From DASVSE01 sp036399715 (GTDB lineage: Bacteria; Bacteroidota; Rhodothermia; Rhodothermales; Rubricoccaceae), in the NCBI GenBank assembly GCA_036399715.1, contig DASWMO010000281.1, positions 1 to 17,739 of the forward strand: a stretch of DNA of 17,739 bases, given 5' to 3'. Made by a program: the position numbers and the translations under genes. Below are positions 1-7,130 of the stretch, one piece after another. The notes under the pieces are model-generated. The model saw nothing but the letters and a program-made list of their open reading frames with translations, did not search any database and was not told the DNA's origin. Position 1 is the stretch's first letter, and every line of letters begins with the position of its first letter.

Positions 1-1092
1 CCCGACCACGAGGAACGGCCGCATGGTCCCGTTGATCGACGAGATCTGGACGAGCCCGGCGATGTGGAGAAAGTCCTCCTGGATCCCGCCGTCGGGCATG
101 TAGAGGACCGGGAGGCGGAGCGAGTCCGACTCGGCGTAGCCGTACGGGGCGTACACGTTGATCCGCCGGGTCTCGCCGAGAATCGCGGAGCGCATCGTGA
201 ACGAGTCCCCGATCGCGAGGGGCGACGGCTGGATCTCGCGCTCGGCCGCCGGAGGCGCCTCGCCAGGGGCTCCCGGCGGTCTCGTGAATCCCTGTGCGTC
301 CAGCCACTGGTAGAGCGCCTCGATCCAGTGGTCGCTGCTCGTGCCCTGCCGCCGCATGCCGAACCCGTGGCCGCCGGAGGCGAAGACGTGGACCTCGGGC
401 CGGTGGCCCACAGCCGTCAACGCGTCGTGCCACCGCACCACGGGGTCGAGGGCGACGGCGTCGTCCTGCGCCCACGCGAGGAAGACGGGCGGAAGCTCCG
501 CCGGGATGGCGGGCATCACCCCGAACGGGCCGCCGTAGATCATCGCGGCGAAGCTCGGGCGCGCCCCGGGGTCCGACTGGGTCAGAGCCCCGGCGGTGAC
601 CATGGCCCCGGCCGAGAACCCGAGCAGGCCGACGCGGTCGGGGGAGAGGCCCCACTCCGCGGCGTGCTCCCGGACGACGCGGAGCGCCTGGATCCCGTCG
701 GCGATCCCGTAGCGGCCCGCCTCGTCCATGTTCATCCCCACGGGAACGCCGTCGCCGACCTTTTCCATGATCCGGTACTTCAGCACGAACGCGGCGATGC
801 CTCGATCCTGGAGCCACCGTGCGACATCGTGCCCTTCGAGGTCGAGGGCGAGGGCGACGAAGTAGCCGCCCGGGGCGATGATGACGCCGGTTCCCGTAGC
901 CCGGGCCGGGTCCGGGAGGTACGCCGTCAGCGTCGGGGTGACCACGTTGAAGGCGACGGCCCCGAGGGGCGTGTCCTCCACGGTCCGCTCGGTCTGAGTC
1001 CAGCCCTCGGAGCCCGGGGCTACGCCGGGCCAGACGTTGACGACCTGCTGCGCGCGAGCCGCCCCGGCCACCAGTAAGGCGAGCGCGACCAT
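1..1092 (-). CDS. Secreted two-domain alpha/beta-hydrolase esterase (C-terminus cut by the window edge)
   Basis: Read on the minus strand from ATG at 1092, the frame stays open to the edge, giving 364 visible residues. Residues 1-14 look like the end of a signal peptide (MVALALLVAGAARA). The first domain (about 20-270) resembles BD-FAE/acetylxylan-esterase-like hydrolases: an APGGYF oxyanion-type stretch, nucleophile motif GFSAGA with Ser160, acid in AQDDAV (Asp210/211) and His242 in GGHGFG. After a Pro/Ala-rich linker, a second region (from about 290) reads RRINVYAPYGYAESD then LPVLYMPDGG, typical of the start of an esterase D/IroE-type (PF00756) domain. A substrate such as acylated carbohydrate is inference only. 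The signal peptide lacks positive charge from this ATG; an in-frame GTG at 1182 would add WKRVARR just before the hydrophobic core, so translation may start there. It is the last gene of a minus-strand run. Confidence 0.8.
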   Translation of the reverse strand, partial: MVALALLVAGAARAQQVVNVWPGVAPGSEGWTQTERTVEDTPLGAVAFNVVTPTLTAYLPDPARATGTGVIIAPGGYFVALALDLEGHDVARWLQDRGIAAFVLKYRIMEKVGDGVPVGMNMDEAGRYGIADGIQALRVVREHAAEWGLSPDRVGLLGFSAGAMVTAGALTQSDPGARPSFAAMIYGGPFGVMPAIPAELPPVFLAWAQDDAVALDPVVRWHDALTAVGHRPEVHVFASGGHGFGMRRQGTSSDHWIEALYQWLDAQGFTRPPGAPGEAPPAAEREIQPSPLAIGDSFTMRSAILGETRRINVYAPYGYAESDSLRLPVLYMPDGGIQEDFLHIAGLVQISSINGTMRPFLVVG

Positions 1093-1322
1093 GGCCGCGA
1101 GACACGCGGCTGTCCGCCTCGCGACCCTCTTCCACTCTCCATGCTGAGTGTCTGCGTGGGCAGAGCGATGGCGGGGCCTCACCTCATGCGTCGAGCAGGC
1201 TAGCGCGACTGGATTCGTTTCAGGCATGAGCGTGTCGAGGCGTGTGAGGGTGTCGCGGCCCGAGGCGAGGCTGCGCGCCAGCGCATTGGTCGCCGCGTCT
1301 CGGGGCTGGCCGAACCGGCGGG
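1093..1322. other. Intergenic stretch with no gene seen
   Basis: This 230-base gap lies between two minus-strand genes. Open frames crossing it have no recognisable protein. If the esterase starts at the GTG at 1182, its first 90 bases are coding. No hairpin followed by T residues was seen. Confidence 0.5.
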
Positions 1323-1571
1323 TCATGCCCGCGTCTTCCGCGCCAGCTCGCGGAGCATGAAGAGGTAGAGCCCCTCGACCTTCTCGCGGGCCCACGGCGT
1401 CTTGCGGAGAAACGTGAGGCTCGACCGCACGCTCGGGTCGCTCGTGAAGCACCGGATCCGGATCTGCTCGCTCAGCCCGTCCCACCCGAAATAGTCGACC
1501 AACTCGTTCAGCATCCGCTCCAGCGTGACGCCATGGAGCGGGTCTCGGGGCTGGTGTTCGGGTGCGGTCAT
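1323..1571 (-). CDS. VF530-family (DUF2132) small DNA-binding protein
   Basis: The product is 82 residues from ATG at 1571 (MTAPEHQ...). Residues from about 10 match the VF530/DUF2132 family closely: DPLHGVTLERMLNELVDYFGW, then IRIRCFTSDPSVRSSLTFLRKTPWAR and EKVEGLYL. The family is small (about 70-85 residues); a Vibrio fischeri member has a solved structure reported to bind nucleic acid, but the cellular role is unknown. The frame is open further upstream to 1685, but the added residues are low-complexity and the family begins just before DPLHG, so the ATG at 1571 is preferred. It sits 144 bases downstream of the M13 peptidase on the same strand, with a hairpin between them, so cotranscription is uncertain. 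Confidence 0.88.
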   Translation of the reverse strand: MTAPEHQPRDPLHGVTLERMLNELVDYFGWDGLSEQIRIRCFTSDPSVRSSLTFLRKTPWAREKVEGLYLFMLRELARKTRA

Positions 1572-1665
1572 GGCGAGCGGGGAGACAGCGGCCGACGGCC
1601 ACGAGACGGAGCATATGCGACCCGAGAAACGCGCCGACAGGCGACTCGGTTCAGGCCGCTCGGTC

Positions 1666-1683
1666 GCCGCGTGGCGACGCGGC
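1666..1683 (-). terminator. Hairpin downstream of the M13 peptidase gene
   Basis: GCCGCGT and ACGCGGC form a 7-bp stem around a GGCG loop, 33 bases past the peptidase stop. No T run follows on the minus strand, so it could be a weak terminator or an RNA-stabilising 3' stem. Confidence 0.35.
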
Positions 1684-1715
1684 ACGGAAGCTCCGTCGGC
1701 CCCGTCCTTCGGGCA

Positions 1716-3785
1716 TCACCAGATCCGGACCCGCTCCTCGGGGGCCAGAAAGAGCGCCTGGCCGGGCTCGACCGCGAATGCGTCGACCCACGCATCGAGG
1801 TTGCGCACCGTCAGCGCGCGGTACGGGCCGGGCGCGTGCCCGTCGGTCAGCAGGCGCTGCCGGAGGGCCGCGTCGCGGTAGGCCGTCCGCCAGACCTGGG
1901 CGAAGCTGAGGAAAAACTGCTGGTCGCCGGTGAGCCCGCCGACGACCGGCGCCTCGCGTCCGCCGAGCGAGGCGCGCCAGGCGTCGTAGGCCGCCGCGAG
2001 GCCGGCGAGGTCCGCGATGTTCTCCGTCAGCGTCAGCCCGCCGTTGACGGCGAGGTCCGGGAAGGGGTGGTAGGCGTCGTACTGCCGGGCGAGCGCGTCC
2101 GTAGAGGCGGTAAAGTGGGCGAGGTCCTCGGCCGTCCACCAGTTCCGGAGCCGCCCGTCGGCGTCGAAGTTGGCCCCGAGGTTGTCGAAGCTGTGGCTGA
2201 TCTCGTGGCCGATGACGGCGCCGATCGCGGCGTAGTTCATCGCGTCGGAGCGGTCGGGGTCGAAGAACGGGGGCTGGAGGATCGCGGCGGGGAAGTTCAG
2301 GGCGTTCATGGCCGGCATGTTCACCGCGTTCACCATCTGCGGCGTCATCGACCACGCGTCGCGGTCGACGGGCTGCGCGAGCGTCGCGAGCGCCTGCGCG
2401 TACTCGAAGCGCTCCACGCGCTCGGCGTTGCCGTACGCGTCGCGGGCGTCCACGTCGAGCCCGGCGTAGCCCGGCCACACGTCGGGATAGCCGACGCTCA
2501 CGCGGAGCGTCTGGAGCTTGCGCCGCGCCTCGGCCTTGGTCTCCGGAGCCATCCAGCCGAGTGCCTCGATACGGGCGTCGAACGCGGCGACGATGCCGGC
2601 CACCATCGCCTCGGCGCGGGCCTTCGCACCCGCCGAAAAGGCGCGCTCGACGTACTGCCGCCCGACGGCAAACCCGAGCGCCGCGCTCGTCGCCGACACG
2701 GCGCGCGCCTCTCGCGGGCCCTGCTGCGGCGTCCCGCTCAGCGTTCGGCCGAAGAAGGCGAACGCCTCCCGGCCGAACGCGGCCGGGAGGACGGCTGCAC
2801 GGTGCTCGGCCGCGTGGTACGCGAGGAGCGCCTTCCACGACGCGAGCGGCGCGCTCGCCACGAGCGCCGAGAGGCCGGTGATGGCGCTCGGCTGCCACGC
2901 GACGAGCGTGTCGAGCCCGCCGAGGCCGGCGGCCTCGAAGAACGTGTCCCAGTCGAGGCCCGGGGCCCGCGCCGCGAGGTCCGCCCGCGACCAGTGCGTG
3001 TTGCCCTTGACGACGTCCCACGTGTCCTCACGCTCCCAGTGTGCCTGCGCGATGCGCGTTTCGAGGGCGAGGACCGAGTCGGCCTTCGCGCTGGGGTCGG
3101 GAATGCCGGCGAGGCCCAGCATCGCGGCCACGTGCGCCCGGTACGCCGTCCGGATCTCGACCATCGCGGGCGACGGGTCGAGGTAGTAGCTCCGGTCGGG
3201 CATCGCGAGGCCGCCCTGCAGGAGGGCGGCCGAGTTGCGCGTCGGCTGGTCGAAGTCCTGGTCCACCCAGAGCCCGAAGAGGTTGTCGGTGTGGAGCGAG
3301 CCGTCGTTGATCACGTCAACGTCGGCGCGGAGCGTGGCGCCGAGAAAGCGGGCCAGCGCCGTGCGGCTGTCGATGGCCTCGATCTGTGCGAGCAGCGGTC
3401 GGAGCGGGGAAAGCCCCGCCTCCTCGATGGCCGTCGTGTCGATGAGGGCGGTGTAGTAGTCGCCGATCCTCCGGAGGTCCGAGCCCGCGGGCGCGCCGGC
3501 CGCCGCGGCCTCGCGGACGAGGGCACTCACCTCGGCGTCGGCGAGCGCGGCGGCGGTGTTGAAGGACCCGTAGGCGCTCCGGTCGGCCGGAATCTCGATC
3601 TCCCGGAGCCAGGTGCCGTTGGCGTACCGGTAAAAGTCGTCGCCCGGGAGGACCGAGCGGTCCATCCCGGCGGCGTCGAGCCCCGGGACAGCCGGCGTCT
3701 GGGCTGCCAGCGGGGCGGCCAGCGGGAGCACGAGCGCGAGCGCGCACAGGCGCCGCACGAACAGAGGAGTGAGCAGGCGGGTCAT
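1716..3785 (-). CDS. Secreted M13-family zinc metallopeptidase (neprilysin/PepO-like)
   Basis: The 689-residue length is typical of M13 endopeptidases, which cut peptides outside the cytoplasm. A signal peptide (MTRLLTPLFVRR, then a Leu/Ala core ending PLAA|Q at residue 28) points to export; no lipobox cysteine is seen. The N-terminal M13 region begins DDFYRYANGTWL. The zinc site is HEISH (His527, Glu528, His531) with the third ligand Glu588 in ENIADLAG (Asp592 also conserved). Upstream is the substrate-binding region VNAVNMPAMNALNFPAAILQPPFF; the usual NA-aromatic-Tyr is NAVN here. The C-terminus RVRIW resembles the family's CRVW ending. The start at 3785 gives a normal signal peptide; an ATG 33 bases upstream in frame would spoil it. 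It follows the metal transporter gene by 64 bases on the same strand and may be cotranscribed. Confidence 0.95.
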   Translation of the reverse strand: MTRLLTPLFVRRLCALALVLPLAAPLAAQTPAVPGLDAAGMDRSVLPGDDFYRYANGTWLREIEIPADRSAYGSFNTAAALADAEVSALVREAAAAGAPAGSDLRRIGDYYTALIDTTAIEEAGLSPLRPLLAQIEAIDSRTALARFLGATLRADVDVINDGSLHTDNLFGLWVDQDFDQPTRNSAALLQGGLAMPDRSYYLDPSPAMVEIRTAYRAHVAAMLGLAGIPDPSAKADSVLALETRIAQAHWEREDTWDVVKGNTHWSRADLAARAPGLDWDTFFEAAGLGGLDTLVAWQPSAITGLSALVASAPLASWKALLAYHAAEHRAAVLPAAFGREAFAFFGRTLSGTPQQGPREARAVSATSAALGFAVGRQYVERAFSAGAKARAEAMVAGIVAAFDARIEALGWMAPETKAEARRKLQTLRVSVGYPDVWPGYAGLDVDARDAYGNAERVERFEYAQALATLAQPVDRDAWSMTPQMVNAVNMPAMNALNFPAAILQPPFFDPDRSDAMNYAAIGAVIGHEISHSFDNLGANFDADGRLRNWWTAEDLAHFTASTDALARQYDAYHPFPDLAVNGGLTLTENIADLAGLAAAYDAWRASLGGREAPVVGGLTGDQQFFLSFAQVWRTAYRDAALRQRLLTDGHAPGPYRALTVRNLDAWVDAFAVEPGQALFLAPEERVRIW

Positions 3786-3849
3786 GGCGTTAGGCGCGTG
3801 GGCGGGGCGAGCATACACCCGTTCCGGTCCGCCGCCCCGGGCCGGGCCG

Positions 3850-4545
3850 TCACAGGGACGTTCCGACGAGCGCCCCGACGCCGGCCGTGATCGCCATCGC
3901 GAGGGCGCCCCAGAACGCGACGCGCACCGCCCCGCGGACGACCGACGCCCCGCCGACGCGTCCGGCGAGGCCGCCGAGCACGGCGAGCGTCGCGAGCGTC
4001 ACGCCCGCCACGGCCACGCTCGCGACGGCCGCCGGCGCTGCGACGGCCGCGGCGACCGGCAGCGCGGCCCCGACGGCGAAGGCGGCCGCCGACGCCAGCG
4101 CGGCCTGGACCGGCCGCGCTCGCAGGGCCTCGGTGATCCCGAGCTCGTCGCGGGCGTGCGCCCCAAGCGCGTCGTGCGCGGTGAGCTGCTCGGCGACGCG
4201 CAGGGCCAACTCGTCGTCGAGCCCGCGCTCGCGGTAGATCCCGGCCAGCTCGGCCAGCTCGCCTTCGGGATCCTCGGCCAGCTCGCGCCGCTCGCGGACG
4301 AGGTCGGCCCCCTCGGTGTCGGCCTGGGACTGGACCGAGACGTACTCGCCGGCCGCCATCGACATGGCCCCGGCGACGAGCCCGGCGACGCCGGCGAGGA
4401 GGATGTCGGCCCGCGGCGCGCCCGACGCTGCCACGCCGACGACGAGGCTCGCGACGGAGACGACGCCGTCGTTGGCGCCGAGGACGGCGGCCCGGAGCCA
4501 GCCGATCTGGCCGGTCCGGTGCGCTTCCTTGTGCGGGAGAACCAT
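3850..4545 (-). CDS. VIT1/CCC1-family metal ion transporter
   Basis: The 231-residue membrane protein starts at ATG 4545. VIT1/CCC1 hallmarks are visible: LGANDGVVSVASLVVGVAA in the first helix and AGAMSMAAGEYVSVQSQ at the end of the second, with the conserved GAxSMAxGEY motif. An acidic soluble segment (about residues 65-130, ERRELAEDPEGELAEL...) corresponds to the cytoplasmic metal-binding helices between helices 2 and 3. Three Ala/Val-rich helices follow, giving about five in total. The family moves Fe2+ or Mn2+ out of the cytosol; the metal cannot be told from sequence. No ferritin-like domain is fused. The start is chosen because HRTGQIGWLRAAVLGANDG matches the usual family N-terminus. 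It is divergent from apt and 64 bases ahead of the M13 peptidase gene. Confidence 0.92.
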   Translation of the reverse strand: MVLPHKEAHRTGQIGWLRAAVLGANDGVVSVASLVVGVAASGAPRADILLAGVAGLVAGAMSMAAGEYVSVQSQADTEGADLVRERRELAEDPEGELAELAGIYRERGLDDELALRVAEQLTAHDALGAHARDELGITEALRARPVQAALASAAAFAVGAALPVAAAVAAPAAVASVAVAGVTLATLAVLGGLAGRVGGASVVRGAVRVAFWGALAMAITAGVGALVGTSL

Positions 4546-4650
4546 AGGAGGGAGCAGGGGAGGAGGCGTCACGAGGCGCCGATGGCGTCTTCCGGCGGGA
4601 TGCGGACCGCGAGCAGGGCCGCGGTGAGCACGCTGAACCCGCGGCTGTGA

Positions 4651-4665
4651 TCCACGGGCCGTGGA
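4651..4665. repeat. Short perfect inverted repeat in the VIT-apt divergent region
   Basis: TCCACG and CGTGGA flank a 3-base centre. It lies about 105 bases upstream of the transporter start, so it could be an operator half-site pair or part of its leader. No known motif is assigned. Confidence 0.3.
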
Positions 4666-4690
4666 CGAGTGGGCCGCCGCGGTCTCGGCG

Positions 4691-4713
4691 GCGCCGGCGT
4701 CGTGTCCCGGCGC
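4691..4713. repeat. 7-bp stem-loop in the VIT-apt divergent region
   Basis: GCGCCGG and CCGGCGC pair around a 9-base loop. Its place between two divergent starts argues against a terminator. It may be chance in such GC-rich DNA or a control element of either gene. Confidence 0.25.
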
Positions 4714-4759
4714 AGGTCGCGTGCTGCGCGTGGCGTCCGTTCGCCCTGTCGGGCATGGA

Positions 4760-4767
4760 TATGTTTC
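4760..4767 (+). promoter_or_regulatory. Possible Bacteroidota-type -7 box for apt
   Basis: TATGTTTC resembles the Bacteroidota -7 consensus TAnnTTTG and lies 18 bases before the apt start. A TTCG about 16 bases further upstream is a weak match to the -33 TTTG. This is by eye only. Confidence 0.28.
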
Positions 4768-4785
4768 AGATCCCGCTCTCCGCCG

Positions 4786-5328
4786 ATGCCCGTGCCCGAC
4801 TCCGTCCTCGCCGCCATCCGCACGGTCGCCGACTTCCCCGCGCCCGGCGTGGCGTTCAAGGACCTCACGCCCGTCCTCGCGGACCCTGCGCTGTTCGCCG
4901 AGGCGTTGGAGCGCCTCGCGGCGCCGTGGGTGACGGCCGGCGTGACGCACGTCGTCGGGGTCGAGGCACGGGGCTTCTGGTTCGGCCCGGCCCTCGCCGC
5001 CCGTCTCGGCGCAGGCTTCGTGCCAGCCCGCAAGCCGGGCAAGCTGCCGACGGGACCGGGCTCGCCCGGCGTCCGGAGCGCGTCCTACGCCCTCGAATAC
5101 GGGACCGACGCGGTCGAACTTCTCGCCGACGCGCTGGGGCCCGGCGCGCGCGTGCTCGTCCACGACGACGTGCTCGCGACCGGCGGGACGGCCCAGGCGG
5201 TCTGTGCGCTCGTCGCCGCGATGGGTGCCAGCCTCGCGGGCGTCTCGGTCGTGCTGGAGATCGCGGTCCTCGGCGGGCGAAGCCGGCTGCCGGCCCGCAT
5301 GCCCGTCGAGGCGGTGCTGGCCGTCTGA
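4786..5328 (+). CDS. apt: Adenine phosphoribosyltransferase
   Basis: The 180-residue protein makes AMP from adenine and PRPP (purine salvage, cytoplasm). Visible family features in order: FPAPGVAFKDLTPVLADP near the N-terminus, VVGVEARGFWFGPALA, the flexible-loop region ARKPGKLP followed by YALEYGTDAVEL, and the PRPP-binding loop HDDVLATGGT at residues 126-135, matching the canonical VVDDLLATGGT. Length is normal for Apt. The frame is open upstream, but ATG 4786 gives a standard N-terminus (MPVPDSVLAAIRTVADFP). It is convergent with RidA 22 bases downstream; the gap holds a weak CGGCC/GGCCG hairpin (5330-5345) that might serve both genes. Confidence 0.95.
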   Translation: MPVPDSVLAAIRTVADFPAPGVAFKDLTPVLADPALFAEALERLAAPWVTAGVTHVVGVEARGFWFGPALAARLGAGFVPARKPGKLPTGPGSPGVRSASYALEYGTDAVELLADALGPGARVLVHDDVLATGGTAQAVCALVAAMGASLAGVSVVLEIAVLGGRSRLPARMPVEAVLAV

Positions 5329-5350
5329 ACGGCCCGGCGAGGCCGCCCCG

Positions 5351-5749
5351 CTAGCGCACGGCGACGCACGCGATCTGGACGCGCGCGCCGCGGGGCAGCG
5401 TCCCGATCTCGACCGTGCTCCGGGCGGGCTGCGCCGCGGAGACGTAGCGCGCGTAAACCTCGTTGACCGGCGCGTAGTCCGAGATCTCGCACAGGTAGAC
5501 GGTCGCCTGGACGACGTGGCGGAAGTCCATGTCGGCGGCCGCGAGCACGGCACCGATGTTGTCCAGCACGCGGGCGGCCTCCTCCTGGATGTCGCCGCGG
5601 ACCATCTGGCCCGTGGCGGGCTCGAGCGCGATCTGGCCCGAGACGTAGAGCGTGTCGCCGACGAGCAGGCCCTGGCTGTACGGCCCGATCTCGGCCGGCG
5701 CGCCGGGGGCGTGGAGGCGCTCGCGGCGCGACGGCGGGGGGACGGACAC
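5351..5749 (-). CDS. RidA family reactive intermediate/imine deaminase
   Basis: Members of this YjgF/YER057c/UK114 family hydrolyse reactive enamine/imine intermediates made by PLP enzymes such as threonine dehydratase. Family features: APAEIGPYSQGLLVGDTLYVSGQI near the N-terminus, EEAARVLDNIGAVLAAA in the middle, and PARSTVEIGTLPRGARVQI at the end with the key Arg110 and Glu114 (numbered from GTG 5749). That GTG start gives 132 residues, close to the usual 125-130. ATG codons at 5836 and 5827 are in frame and would add about 26-29 residues (MPSCARLRLAAAAGGF...), not normal for a cytoplasmic RidA but not excluded. mnmA is divergent from it. RidA is a large family and some subgroups have other roles. 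Confidence 0.88.
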   Translation of the reverse strand: MSVPPPSRRERLHAPGAPAEIGPYSQGLLVGDTLYVSGQIALEPATGQMVRGDIQEEAARVLDNIGAVLAAADMDFRHVVQATVYLCEISDYAPVNEVYARYVSAAQPARSTVEIGTLPRGARVQIACVAVR

Positions 5750-5856
5750 GGGCGAGCGGTGAGCGTGAACCGCTAAGGTGAACCCGCCCGCCGCTGCGGC
5801 CAAGCGAAGACGCGCGCAACTCGGCATGGCGCACATACCTGGCGGGCAGCTCCGGC

Positions 5857-5863
5857 TATTTTG
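5857..5863 (+). promoter_or_regulatory. Possible -7 box for mnmA
   Basis: TATTTTG lies 32 bases before the mnmA start, in the only AT-rich patch of the gap. It resembles TAnnTTTG lacking one T. No good -33 element was found upstream. Confidence 0.25.
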
Positions 5864-5895
5864 CAGGCTGTTCCACCCTCGGGTTCCCCGCGCCC

Positions 5896-7110
5896 ATGAG
5901 CCGTCACGGCCGCGTTCTCGTCGCGATGAGCGGCGGCGTCGACTCGTCGGTCGCCGCGGTCCTGCTGCACGAGCAGGGCTACGAGGTTGTCGGGGCGACG
6001 ATGAAGACGTGGGACTACGAAACCTCGCTCGGCGGTTCGGAGGTGCGCCGCGACGGTACGGGTGGCGCCAAGCGCGTCTCGGGCTGCTGCTCGCTCGACG
6101 ACATGAACGACGCCCGCGCCGTCGCCGTCGGACTCGGCGCGACGCACCTCGTCGTCGACCTCCGCGACGAGTTCGGGACGGCCGTCACGGACCGCTTTGT
6201 CTCGGACTACCTCGCCGGCCGGACGCCCAATCCGTGCGTGCTGTGCAACACGCACGTAAAGTGGGGCGCGCTCGCCCGCCGTGCCGACGCGCTCGGCTGC
6301 GAGCACATCGCGACGGGCCACTATGCCCGCACGGGCACGCGCGTCAGCCCCGATGGTGCGCTCCGCCACACAGTCTCGCGCGGCCTCGACCGCGGCAAGG
6401 ACCAGTCGTACGTCCTGTGGGGCGTCTCGCAGGCGCACCTCGCGCGGACGCTGCTGCCGCTCGGCGGCCTCCAGAAGACCGAGATCCGCGCGCTCGCAGC
6501 CGAGGCGGCCCTGAGTGTGGCGGCCAAAAAGGACTCGTACGAGATCTGCTTCGTCCCCGACGACGATTACCGCGGCTACCTCCGCCGCCGCGTTCCCGGC
6601 CTCGACGCGCAGGTCGATGGCGGACCGTTCGTGCACGCCCTCACCGGCGAGACGGTCGGGCGGCACCGCGGCGCGCCGTTCTACACCGTCGGTCAGCGTC
6701 GTGGTCTGGGGCTCGCCCTCGGCGAGCCGGCCTACGTGATCGCCATCGACGTGGCCACGAACACCGTCACCGTCGGGCCCCGGTCCGCCCTTGGCGCCCG
6801 CGCGCTCGCTGCCGACGGCGTCGTGTGGGGCGCGGCCGGCCGCTTCGCAGACGAGACGCCGGTGCTCGCGCAGGTCCGCGCCCACGGCCCGGCCGAGCCG
6901 GCACTCGCGCGCCAGTCCGCGCCAGACACGCTCGACGTCGTGTTCGCGTCCCCCAGATCGGCCGTCGCGCCCGGGCAGGCCGTCGTTCTCTACGACGGCG
7001 CAGATGGCGGCGAGACGGTCCTCGCCGGCGGCTGGATTGCCACGACGGAGGCCGCGCATCATGCCGAGTCGCTGCCCGATTCAGATTTTGTCGCCCTCCC
7101 GACACTGTGA
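5896..7110 (+). CDS. mnmA: tRNA-specific 2-thiouridylase MnmA
   Basis: MnmA adenylates U34 of Lys, Glu and Gln tRNAs and inserts sulfur to give 2-thiouridine, receiving persulfide from a relay. The 404-residue protein shows the PP-loop ATP site SGGVDSS (12-18), the nucleophile Cys117 in NPCVLCN (Cys114 is also in this loop), ATGHYAR, LDRGKDQSYVLWG, and the second catalytic Cys218 in KKDSYEICF. TVGQRRGLG opens the central domain and the C-terminal beta-barrel ends PGQAVVLYDG...VLAGGWI. Relative to E. coli MnmA there is an insertion after about residue 38 (KTWDYETSLGGSEVRRDGTG...SGCCSLDDM), a form I associate with Bacteroidota. No cysteine desulfurase gene is nearby. A small zinc-ribbon gene follows directly and may overlap the stop codon. 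Confidence 0.96.
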   Translation: MSRHGRVLVAMSGGVDSSVAAVLLHEQGYEVVGATMKTWDYETSLGGSEVRRDGTGGAKRVSGCCSLDDMNDARAVAVGLGATHLVVDLRDEFGTAVTDRFVSDYLAGRTPNPCVLCNTHVKWGALARRADALGCEHIATGHYARTGTRVSPDGALRHTVSRGLDRGKDQSYVLWGVSQAHLARTLLPLGGLQKTEIRALAAEAALSVAAKKDSYEICFVPDDDYRGYLRRRVPGLDAQVDGGPFVHALTGETVGRHRGAPFYTVGQRRGLGLALGEPAYVIAIDVATNTVTVGPRSALGARALAADGVVWGAAGRFADETPVLAQVRAHGPAEPALARQSAPDTLDVVFASPRSAVAPGQAVVLYDGADGGETVLAGGWIATTEAAHHAESLPDSDFVALPTL

Positions 7111-7130
7111 CCGCCCCTCTTGCCGAGCCG

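Noticed and set aside
64..1077. 337-codon plus-strand open frame at the left edge
   Set aside because: It is the shadow of the minus-strand esterase, whose signal peptide and catalytic triad are clear.
1533..3890. 785-codon open frame on the plus strand opposite the M13 peptidase gene
   Set aside because: It is a GC-rich antisense shadow: dominated by Arg, Gly, Val and Glu with no recognisable domain, while the other strand encodes a complete M13 enzyme.
4569..4655. 28-residue minus-strand frame from a GTG just before the VIT gene (ends IPPEDAIGAS)
   Set aside because: It has a moderately hydrophobic centre, but no ribosome site, no known homologue, and the frame stays open far upstream as GC shadows do.
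3850..5553. Long minus-strand frame extending the VIT transporter upstream through apt
   Set aside because: The VIT family begins near ATG 4545; the extension is antisense to apt.
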